Source: Alitta virens (taxonomy: Eukaryota > Annelida > Polychaeta > Phyllodocida > Nereididae). From it: a DNA stretch of 64,000 bases. Of this stretch, positions 48,801-60,800 are shown in pieces. The DNA lies in NCBI GenBank assembly GCA_932294295.1, contig OW028585.1:372001-436000 (forward strand), in the 5' to 3' direction. A program made the position numbers and the translations under genes. The notes beneath the pieces are model-generated. The model made no database searches. It was not told the origin of the DNA and saw nothing but the letters and a program-made list of their open reading frames with translations. Position 1 is the first letter of the stretch, and the number at the start of each line of letters is the position of its first letter.

Positions 48801-51800
48801 ACTGAGCGGTGTATCTAGACTTGGTTTTGTAATGTTTATGTTTTGTATGTTTTTTTTTGTTATATTAATGACACATGTATGTATCAATTCCTGACATCCA
48901 GTTTGTCAAATAAAACTATATATGTGTCACACAGCTCATGCATGACAGTTTGAAAATAAGAAGTACTAATAGACTAAACCCAGAGAGACATGCTATATCT
49001 CATCTTGTTTGTCTAACAAAAACCTTTAATAAACCAAGCGAATACACATTTTCTATGAGTTCATGAGATTGGTATAATTTATAAGTGTATACAAGTGAGA
49101 AAGGTTTTTTTAGACAAGTTACATTAACTAATAAATAAAGTTGTATAGCACCCCTCAAAGCATTATTTCTGCTTACTGGTGCTTGGATTTAAGAAACATA
49201 AATAACTATTATCTTGTGAGGGTTTGTCGCGGTATGATCTATGTTTCTTTCACTTTCAGTTCTAGATCTTGATATCAGAGAAGGCGTTCTCCCAGCCAGA
49301 GCGAGGCAAGCCATAGTGGCAACAATCCAACCTCATCGCAGAGTGCAATACCAGAGCGCTGTGTCTTACCAAATACTGGCGCCGAGCAGTGAGTATTCAT
49401 ATATCCAAATTATTTTGTATCGTGTACAGTAGGGCCCAGCAGTTTGCATACTCTGTAGCGAGATGTCATTAAAGAAATTGTGAGCAAAGTGAGAAAACGT
49501 TATTAGATATCCTTTGATAATTTATGAGGAAAATGGTAAGAATGGGGAGAAAAAGTAACAGAGCCTACAGGGGGCAGTACAACCATAACATATGAAAAGA
49601 CAATAAGCAGACGTCACTACTTTATTGTTACATGGATGACGTCACAATTTATATGACGTCATCAAACAATACTTACCTGCTACGGTGTCAGTGACCTCTT
49701 GTGGTACTTTTCTTCCCATGTTATTAAAATGTAAAGAAGGGTGATTATATTTATTTAAAAGAAAATATGTGAAAATGGAAATGAACTGTAATCTGCTAAA
49801 ATGTATGGAAACTTTTCGGGCCGGCCTGTGTCATGTCAACTCTGACCTTGAATAACATTTTATCTCCTTGTCTTCTCTTATATAATATCTCATAATATCT
49901 CATGTTATCTTATCTTATCTTGTCTTGTCCTATCTTATCTCTCTCATCCAATTTCATCTTATCTCATCTTATCTCATCTTATCCTATCTCATCCGATCTT
50001 ATCCTATCTCATCCGATCTTATCCTATCTCATCCGATCTTATCCTATCTCATCCTATCTCATCCTATCTAATCCTATCTCATCCCATCTTATCCTATCTC
50101 ATCCGATCTTATCCTATCTCATCCGATCTTATCCTATCTCATCCGATCTTATCCTATCTCATCCCATCTTATCCTATCTCATCCGATCTTATCTTATCTT
50201 CAAGATTTGCATTTCTGACATCTGCAGCTTTTTCAAATAGTTATAATGTATATTTTCAATTTCAAACAGAGGTCGAAGGCATCCCGGCTGTTGGGGAAAA
50301 GCAACACTTGTGCCACCTACTGGCAACGGGGGTATACCCCAATATGACGGTGAGCGACATAAGGGGTGACGGGAGTGCTGTCAACGTCAGTAAGAAACAG
50401 CTGTGGTCATTGTTTTCTCTCGATCAGTGAGTATTATTATTTATTGTTATGATTAAGTTTTACTTTCTTTGAGATTACAGACTTAAATTCCCAATTATTT
50501 TATAGTAAAACAGTATACAAAGAACTGATATGATTATGGCTGGTAATCTGCATTCATGAGCAACATCCTGCCTGGTTGTTAATGGTGTAAGATTGGAGGT
50601 GCCCTGCACTCGGTGTCTATGCTGGGGCAAATAAACAAAACCCACCCATGCGATGAATATCCCACTGGGATGTAGCTCTTGAAGACTGCCTAGGCTCGGG
50701 ATTGAACCCGGGACCTTCAGCAGAGCTAGCTAATATTGATTGACCAGCTGTTTGTCCTCACGTTATTAACGCTTATACTGTCTGCTCTGAAAAATATCTG
50801 ATGAGAGCTATTCTCCTTTATTCTTTCTTCAAGCCTTAATTCCTCCTTTATTCTTTCTTCAAGCCTTAATTCCTCCTTTATTCTTTCTTCAAGCCTTAAT
50901 TCCTGCCTGGATGCTGATCCATCTCCTGCTGAGCTCATGTACAATGCGTCAACTCGACCCACGTGAGTATTCAGTTTCATTTATATAAATCATGATGTTC
51001 TTGTTTTTGGACGTTTGTGGTTTCTATGATTTATTTGTTATGTTTGTTTTATTTGGCTTACTTTTGAGGTAACATGATTGATAGGTTAATTGTTTGATTG
51101 ATCTTGAATTGATTGATTGATTTATCAACCTTGATTGATTGATTGACCTTGAATTGATTGATTGATCAACCTTGAATTGATTGATGTATCAACCTTGATT
51201 GATTGATTGACCTTGAATTGATTGATATCAACATTGATTGATTGATCGACCTTCAATTGAATGATTGACGTGTTGATGAATTCATTAACTGAATTTATTG
51301 ATTGATAATATGCCCTGATTGATTGATGGTCAATGTATTGATTGATTGAGATTGGTTAGGTTGGTTCCTAACATAGTTTTTAATAACACAAAATATGAAA
51401 CTGTCCTTTCAGCCCCAGGAAAAGGCCACCGATCCTGACTCGTGCGATGGTTGATTTCAACTTTGGTGCGGCGCCTGTGTCTAGCGACCCGAGTGTCTAT
51501 CATATGATGCTTGAAAATACGGGGACTATCACCACAAAGTGGTAAGAACTGTATGATGAAAGAAAATGATTTGATAGGTGTTTGTCATAATTGCGGACGT
51601 TTAATGGAAGACTTCATCTAGCCAAGTAATTAAGCACCATACCACAGACTATTAATGAAGTCCTAGCTAAGCTTGTCTTATCTTATCTTATCTTGTGTTG
51701 TGTTGTCTTGTCTCATCTTATTTTTAATCTCATCTCGTTTGATTTTATCTCATCTTATATTATCTTATCTCCTCTCATCTCATCTCATCTTATCTTAGGT

Positions 51801-54800
51801 TATCTTATATCATCTCATCTGATCTTGTCTTAGCTTATCTTTCATCTTATCGTATCTCATCTTATCTTATCTTTCAGGCAGGTTATGTTTCCGAATCAAC
51901 TGCAGCTTGAGCTGGAGTATTGGGCGGACTCAGGAGAATTCACCATCGAAGAACTGCATCAGGTAACACACTCAGAAAAAACAAAAAACTGAGTAGATGA
52001 GCTCTACTAATGGAGTAGAGTCCCAATGAAACAATTACTCCAACAATTGAGTCAAGTTCTTTCCATATTGAGAGTAAAACGTAACCTCTGTAGGAGTATC
52101 AGGTAACTCTTCAACAGCAGACTGTGATTACGCCACATTGCTCTATATAGGAGATGAAAGTAGGTCAATTACTGCGCCCATTGAATTCAACGTAGCGGCG
52201 AACAAAATAGTTCTTTGAATATTGAGTCTGGCGATATTTAGGGTAATGAGGCATGGATTGTTTTGGACTCTTAAGGGTTGATAGAAATACACACTGGTAA
52301 ATATTTTGCGCCCCCGCCAGGATTGTTGCTCTGTCTGAAATTTGGCAGACCCTCTGGCATTCACCCTTCACTAAGCGCCCCCTAGCATCAGAGGGTCTGC
52401 GTAAGAGACTGCTTTGACAGAGTAGACCACCCATATATGAGTGTAACTGTACTCCCTATGGAGGGGACATTTACCTTCAATAGAGGTAGACATTTACTAC
52501 GTTGCTGGGTCAACTTTTGTGAAAATTATGTTCCTATAGATGTCTATTAATGCGCAAAAATACAGGAACATACTCTCTATATATAATACAATACAAACAA
52601 ATTTGCGTATTTTTAATCTATATCATTCAAGATCAGCACATTAGATGCACTGATTATACTTATGCAAACAAACTTGGTCAGTGTTAAGAAAAGAAGTAAT
52701 TTATCTTTGAACCATTTCAGTTGAGAATTCAGGAAAACTCCATATTCACAGTGTCGCCATCTGGTGGTGACCTTGAGCCAGGTCAATGTCGAACGGTGAC
52801 CTTGACCTACAATCATATGATGGCGGGCACAGATAGACTGCCCGTGTTGCTCAAACTGGGCAGCGGACGAGAAATCATGGTGAGTCTATTTTTATGATAA
52901 AGCACTATCAAAGAATAAATTTACTAAGAAATGAAGTCCAATTGAGGCATATGTAAGATTGTGCGCAATGCATTCTGGGATATTCTATTTAATTAGTGGT
53001 GTAAGTCCGCCCTCCACAGCATGAAGATTAAATTAAATTAAAAGCTGATACACTATTTCTTAAAATTTTCTATGAATACATCTAGAATAATGTTCGCAAT
53101 ATTATCATGATTATGAATGTATGGAATGTGATGTCACAAGCGGTTATAGCTTTTGACGTCTGTACGATCACATAATTATAGTCACAGATACATCATCCAC
53201 TAACCCACAGTCTCCCACAAGTCATTGCGCCAGACTTATGCAAATGAAGTCATTTCACTTCTTTGTATAGCTCTTCTTTAGTACCGTAGTCTTTTGTTGA
53301 ATTTACAATTCGAGTTTTCTAGCTTGTAATTGTATTACATATGTCAACCAATGAATTGACTAAAAGGTTATTATTTGTTACAGCTCAATTTTATTGGGGT
53401 AACAGTCGACCTATCAAGACGCTACATTCATTTCTCCACCAACAAACACATGTTCACCCCCGTCCCAATCAGCGATACCAACAGCCCTTTACAAGTGTAT
53501 GAGATTTACAACGGAGGAGCGCTCCCTGTCAAGTATGAGTTCAACACTGTGCCATTACAGATACTCAAGAACGTGAGTGTGGTATTTTTTTCTGGGGAGG
53601 GGGAGATGATGGAGTTTAATTGAATTAAGGAAAATGCTTAGTTGCTATTTATCTTTTTTTTTGCTTTAGGACCATGCTTAGTTGCTATTTATACTTTTTT
53701 TTGCTTTAGGACCATGCTTAGTTGCTATTTATACTTTTTTTTGCTTTAGGACCATGCTTAGTTGCTATTTATACTTTTTTTTGCTTTACGACCATGCTTA
53801 GTTGCTATTTATACTTTTTTTTGCTTTAGGACCATGCTTAGTTGCTATTTATACTTTGACGTGAATATATTTCAAATCTGAATTTATAATATTTCAAATC
53901 TGAATTTATAATTGATGGCTGAAGGTTTAAGAAATTGAATTGAAAGACGAGTGTCACTGGCGACTTTAATCATTGAACTACACAGAATATTAGATGATTA
54001 AATCTTTGAAATAAATCTTAAAATGACATGGGTGAGCAATCTGTTGACTTTAGTAGGATTCACGTGAACTTACTGAACTTACTGAATCCATCGATGAGAT
54101 GACCATGCAATGACCATTCTGAATGACGGGGCAGGTAGTCTAGGAAGACTTTCGTACAGCGCCCTAAGCCTAAACAATTGACCGAAACCTACACTACCCC
54201 TTTGGTCATTTATGAAACTACGCAACCTAGGGAATTATTTTACGTAACCCACCATACTGATGCTTCATGCCAAAGGGCACTGCTGTTTTGACACCTTAGG
54301 CAGCCCAGGTCTAGTCTAAATCTTGGCTAATATATCTTATTTCCCATCTTTAAATTTTGTCCCTTATTGTCATCATTATGGCCAATTAACATGGTCACAG
54401 GGAAGCGGAAGAAATTACTATAGGAAATAGAGCAAACTTTACGTTAATGGTTTCATACAATTTTCATCCACTCAAATGTTTAGATTTGACTCTTTGTTAA
54501 TTCATTCGATTTCTGTCCATTTTGTCCTGCTCAATGCCGCAATTTTTGTTCATTCTTTTCCCGCAGGATAACTTTGACCATCCCATCTTTGAATGCATCA
54601 ACCCCATTGGAGAAGTTCTTCCTGGCAGAAGTGCGGAAATCCAGTGGAGATTCTCTCCCTTGGAAGCCAAGACTTGCATGGTAATTTTGATTTGTCACTT
54701 TATTATGAATTATATATCTTAAAAATTAAAGGACTGGTAATACTGCGCTGTTCATGATTAACAAATCAGTTGTATTCGTGAAAACATAATTGAAATCTAG

Positions 54801-57800
54801 AACTTCGCAGTGTAGATTTATTCATCATTATGTGGATTTTAAAAATGCATATGTGTGGTCGGAAGTATTTTCTTAGTTTAGTTTAGTTTAGTAAGATTAC
54901 TGGACGTGGGCGCAAAATGTGATAACGAATGTACAAAATATTTCTTGATAATATTCCCGCTCTAAAGAGTGAAGACTAAAGACATATTCCTTCTTTCACT
55001 CATGGTTAAACATACTTCTTAAACACAGCTTTTCTGCCTGACCAAATTTTCTGATATATATGATCCGATTTATTGAGAATCAAAGAGCTGTAGTATCTTC
55101 AGAATTTGTCGGGGCAAATTGTCCGTTTAACTGAAAAAATACTGAGATTTTCAAAAATAAACTGTAGATAACCAATGGCCAATCAGTCATTACAAGCTTC
55201 GTTACGGCCAAATTCATTGTCTTGGAAACCAATCTCACATAGACTTGGAATCTAAACTTCAGGTGACGTCATGTGACCCCAGAACACTCATTGGCCAAGG
55301 CAGTCCCTCAACCAATGAGAATCCTGTCATATAAATCCGAAACTCGCATTGGTTGAGGGACTGCCTTGACCAATGGGAGTCCTGGGTTCACATGATGTCA
55401 CCTGAAGTTTAGCTTCCAAGTCTCTTGAGATTGTTTTCCAAGTCAATGAATTTGGCTGTAAAGTTTAGATCATACTACAGTGTATACAGCTTTTCTGTTC
55501 TAACTTAGTGAGCTACGGTTATGTCCATTAACAGGTGGATGTCCCTATCAGCATAACAGGCGGTGATACGACCATCGTCACATTCACGGGAATCGGTTTT
55601 GACAAAAGAATCATGGGAGATACTATGCCCCTCACTGACCAGGGTGATGCTACAGGTATTGTATTGTATTGTATTGTATTGAGTTGCATTGCATTGCATT
55701 GCATTGTATTGTCTTGCAATTTATATTTTATTGGGCTCTCTGGCATTACCATGCCCCATTATGTCCCACAATAGAGTGTGAACCTCATAGAAAGACCATT
55801 AGTTTCACACCATGAGTTTCATTGCTGTGAACCTCATAACATAAATTATCCCTTATACAGAAAACAGCCTGACCAATCACAGGGCAGCATTTACACTTAG
55901 TGAACGTCATGAGCGTTCAAGGCTCTGAGCCACACAGTTATTAGGTTTTATTACCTTGCCTGTAACAAAAATCAGCGCAATGTTGCCTGGTACTTCTTTG
56001 CCCCATCTTGTGCTGTGACAATAGACTCTTTTCGGAAATGCCAAGGTCAGCGCAATGTGGCCTGGCTTTTTCCACCCTTATTGTGCCTAACATTGACACA
56101 AGTCAGTCAACGAGCAGGGGATGGCACAAGATGGCCTGCTAGCTTCCCCCACACTGTGTGCCGTCACCCATAGACACAGCAACCTAATTATGGACATTAT
56201 TTGCTAGTTTACCTACTTAAGCAATATAATTGGTTAAACTATGTAACTGATAGGCTAGCTGTGTATTGACTTAAAAATTATTCTCCTAAAAATACATGAG
56301 AAATGGATTCATATTTTTTTAGTTTAGGGATTTTTTCTGAATTGCCTCCTTCTCAGAACAAGTATTGCGTAAACTACTTAGCCAAATGTGCCCTGTGCGT
56401 TTTCCATGAGAAGGGAAAACGCATGGTTTTTGTCTAATTATAATGAGGCGAAAACTGAGCGTTTTCCATGTGTTTATCCAAACGCATGGAAAACGCACGT
56501 AGCACATTTGGCCATGTAAACTCAGCACATAAACATCTAATTATTCTGTAATTTAATTTTTAGACCTTTAATACCACAAGCCAGCCTGTAGTCTTTAAGA
56601 GAAATTATTTATTTACCTTAGATGAGGAAACGAGCAAAACGTGTACATTTTTAGGTCGCAGGGCTGTGAGGTCACGACACACAGTGCCCAGCTAGTAAAC
56701 AATTTCTTACCAGTTGTGCATAAATTGACATGATAATAACTATTGCTGTGTTAACTTATGAATGTTATGTAACATAAGTTTTCAACTTAAGATCAAAACT
56801 ATTGCTATGACAGCAATATATTTTCAAATGAATTAAAGCTAATGATATTTAATTTTACTATCTCACTTCATTACTTTACTGTCTAACAGGAGCACCTTCA
56901 AATGGAAATCTCAGGACATCAGGACAGCCGTGTTATCTGTCTGAAGAACGTCTTTCTTTTGGAAATGTTCCGTTGTTCAGTCGAGTTAGGAAGGTCGTGT
57001 CTGTGTCTAACGCTTCAAACGAACACGGCATGACGTACAGATGGCACGTCACTTCTTCTAAGCACAGTTCTGTGAGTATATTAAATGATATGTGAAATTA
57101 GAGAGTTTTTTTAGTCATATTTTAAACGTACTTATTGATCACACCAGCAATAAACATAAATTTTGTTTTTGTAAACTTTATTTCTTTAGAGTGAATTACA
57201 CTTGGATGAGTACACATCCACTCGGTGATCAATCTTAGATAGATAGATAGATAAGTTTTATTTTATACAATCCGAATACATATAAAATACACATATATAC
57301 AGCACATTTTACATGATATCCAAGCATTACGCTTCTGCATGACTATAATACTGTTAAAATGTATATTAAATCAAATCAAAATAAAACAAATAGTATTTGA
57401 AATTAATAACTAAAATCTACATACAGTTCCTATCTAGTAGGGTCAAAGTAATATTTATCAAGGTTACATAGAGAAATCTTCATCTGTTAGCAGTGTTAGT
57501 AATTCACAACAAAATCCCATGTACAAATGTACATAACCGTACAATTCCATGTACCATGACATGACATTTGAGAAAACCCATATAAACACAAACAGACAAT
57601 AGGATAGACAATAAGCTTGAAGATTAGAAGCCTAGACTGTTCTCAATTAGTAAAGTCAGCATGAACACAAGAAGTTGTACTCGTCACAAATAATCATATT
57701 GTTAGAATAATGTATAAATAATTTAACTAATTAAACCGGTGTGTTATCTTGATGTAATGTTGAAATAAAAGAAATACACTTGTTTCTTACTTTCTCTTTT

Positions 57801-60800
57801 ATTACTTTCTCTTTTATTACTTTCTCTTTTATTACTTTCTCTTTTATTACTTTCTATTTATTACTTTCTCTTTTATTACTTTCTCTTTTATTACTTTCTA
57901 TTTTATTACTTTCTCTTTTATTATTTTCTCTTTTCCTACTTTCTATTTATTACTTTCTCTTTTATTACTTTCTCTTTTCTTACTTTCTCTTTTCTTACTT
58001 TCAGTTTGTGTCTGTATCTCCCTCATCCGGCCATTTGGGTCCAGGGCAAGCTACGATCTGCAAAGTGACATTCATCGCTAAAGGTCTGCCTGCTTTCTAC
58101 GACATCAGTTTAGTCTGTGAGGTAAGAGTCAAGTTGTAGATTAAATAAACTTTCACAGTAGAACCTGCTTGTAGTGATTATTAATGACATTTTCAGGTTT
58201 TTTTTATCACTGATCAATCACATCCCTGATTCTATTCTAGCAAGGAGAAACTCTACTCTATTACAAAATGACATTCTATTTTTTCTATTTTATTCAACTG
58301 AAAATACATTCTATTTTATTGATTTTATTCTATTCTATGCTACTACTGAAGAGACACTTGATTCTATTCTATTCTACAAAGAAGACATTATATTTTATGC
58401 TATTCTGTTTTACTGAAGAGACACTTGATTCTATTCTATTCCACAAAATAAGACATTGTATTGTATTGTATTGTATTGTATTGTATTGTATTCTACTGAG
58501 AAGACACTTGATTTTATTATAATCTATAAAGAAGTCATTCTTTTTTATGCTATTCCTTTTTTACTGAATAGACACTTAATTTTATTCTATTCTACAAAGA
58601 AGTCATTCTATTCTATGCTATTCTACAGGTGCTTAATGAAACAGAGGCGGGTGAATACCAGAGGGCGCTACAGGCGTGGGAAGATGAGCGACATCGCCAA
58701 CAGGTGGAGTTCACGATCACCGAGGATGACCCAGATGCTGATATGAGGTTGCCTGATCTTGAGGTGTGTTGAAATTATCAGATTACCAGAATTATTACAG
58801 GGTGTCCAGAGGTCAAGGAAAAGTCAGGGCAAATGAAATACCTGATCCTCATGATGGCCATTTGACCTGGTCACAGCAAGACGACATGAAATTACAATGG
58901 AGAATCAAAATTTAAGTTAATTCCTTCAAAGAAGTATTGAAATTGAAAATAATTTATTTGGCAGTTAAACAAGAATACAGCATGATATTTTGTAATTTGT
59001 TTGGCATGATAAATTTAAAATTATTATATATATTCTATTAGTGTTAAACTTGCCAGGAGACCCCAAAGAACCTCAGTGGGTTGTGTTAGGGGCCACCTTA
59101 AATTGATACAATATTAATATTATAATACTAGATAAAAAAATAAAATAAATTATAATAATAATAGTATAAGGTAGGTAAAAAAGAAAATAGAAATAGTATT
59201 CTTATATATTTGTTGTAGTCAGTGTAAAAGAGATTTATTATTGAATTTATTGAAATATATGGTAGAAAGTAGAGGTGGATTTTTCGCTAACATTTCCGTC
59301 CATTTTGTGCCAGTTATGGCAAAACATGGCCGAAAAACGAGTGGACATTTTTTATGGATCCTACTATAATTTATTTGTTTCATATTGATGCAGGATCGAC
59401 CGCCGAGTGGAAGATTAAAATCCCTCGAGACAAGAACGCCTTCCCCGGAAGTGGAGCTTGCAAAATACAAGGTATTCTTCATAACTTGCTAGAAAGTGAC
59501 AATGTCACAAATTTTTACCACAATAGACAAAAAATGACAAAGTGACAAGTCTTCTATGATATCCTTTAGATTATTCGATACATTTATAATGAAATTTTGC
59601 TAGCTTAATTTAGATGTATTTGATCGTCCTTATTCTTAAAATGTTTGAACTAGTTTTAAAAGTCTTGTCTTAATTAAGAATCGTCCAACTAAATATTTTT
59701 ACCACAATGGATAACTTCACTAATTAGACTTTGTGACTACTGACCACTTTATCCGGAATGATAGGTGGTTCAAAGTATATTTTCATTACTTAAAGAAGCT
59801 TTAATTTCTTTCTTTAAAAAGATGCGCAAGGAATTGAAGGTAAAATATCTAGTGTTTTTGATGAATGATATTATACTTCGAGCTGTACTTTGTCAAAAAT
59901 TTGATCTTCATATACATGTCAAATCCATTTTCCCTATTTTGAAAACATTTGCACTCATGTTTATATATTAATTATTTTCATTTGCATTTGTATTTTGTTA
60001 GCAGCAGCCCCATTTATTCCTATACTGTAGTGATTTTAAGTTACGATTTTTTGATAATAGTCACTGACATATGACTCAAGGAAGTCGTTTACTGATAATG
60101 TATCGGAAACTTCACCCCTTTGGGCTGATGGTTGAACCTCTGTATCTAGAGACCCCTCCAAGACTATTGCATGGAACCTGTCACTTGATCACCCAGGCAC
60201 ACACATTAACTAAATTCTTCAAAATTGCAATACTGTCTCAATGCCATTTGGTCGGAAGCTTAGTCAGCTTATATGACCAGCTCCAGGCAGACATAATGAT
60301 GAGATGATAAGGCCACTTGGAGTCTACACCATATATTACACATTTACCTCATGGGCGGGGTCTTGCCTCAGCACAGACACCAATACACGGCACCTCCAAT
60401 TTGTCTCATCCAATTGACATCATGCTGAGATGTAGCTCATGAAGGATGCCCGGACGAATTTTTTTATTATTATTTCAGACGCTTCCTCCAATTAAGTTAA
60501 CTTCAACAGAAGCGGAAAGGTCTAAATGGAAAAAGAAGAAAAAATTGGAAAATAAATTATGGGAACGTCCAACCCCTCCTAAGCCGTACCTGATGCGTCT
60601 CAGTCTGACCTCCAGGACGCATAGTACCCCAGAATTCCAAGCAAACTTTCCCGAGGAATACACAAAGTTCTATATCGACAGGTTTGTTCTTTCTTTGAAT
60701 TATTTTATTCTAGGCTTGCTAATAAATCAAATCCTCTGTTTAGCCCACAAAGTTGTGCCAAACTTTAACTATAAAATGAGAATTATTCCAAATTATAATA

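Larger units (their letters stand above)
49260..58121 (+). other. CFAP65: CFAP65 exons 22-32 (residues 925-1408)
   Basis: Exons: 49260-49388, 50270-50426, 50894-50962, 51413-51541, 51878-51962, 52721-52879, 53384-53572, 54567-54680, 55535-55655, 56890-57071, 58005-58121. They include the well-conserved block YPNMTVSDIRGDGSAVNVS to FNFGAAP. They also include further ASH-like units (FTVSPSGGDLEPGQCRTVTL, FECINPIGEVLPGRSAEIQW, VSPSSGHLGPGQATICKV). Exon 24 has three tandem in-frame acceptors. The acceptors of exons 26 and 32 lie at the edges of TATCT and ATTACTTTCT repeats. Confidence 0.93.

Noticed and set aside
49902..50240. 112-codon open frame of S, I, L, P, Y repeats
   Set aside because: It is a pentanucleotide microsatellite translation.
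50726..50980. Minus-strand open frame with LRLEERIKEE repeats
   Set aside because: It is the reverse of the 30-bp acceptor triplication and the true exon 24 of CFAP65.
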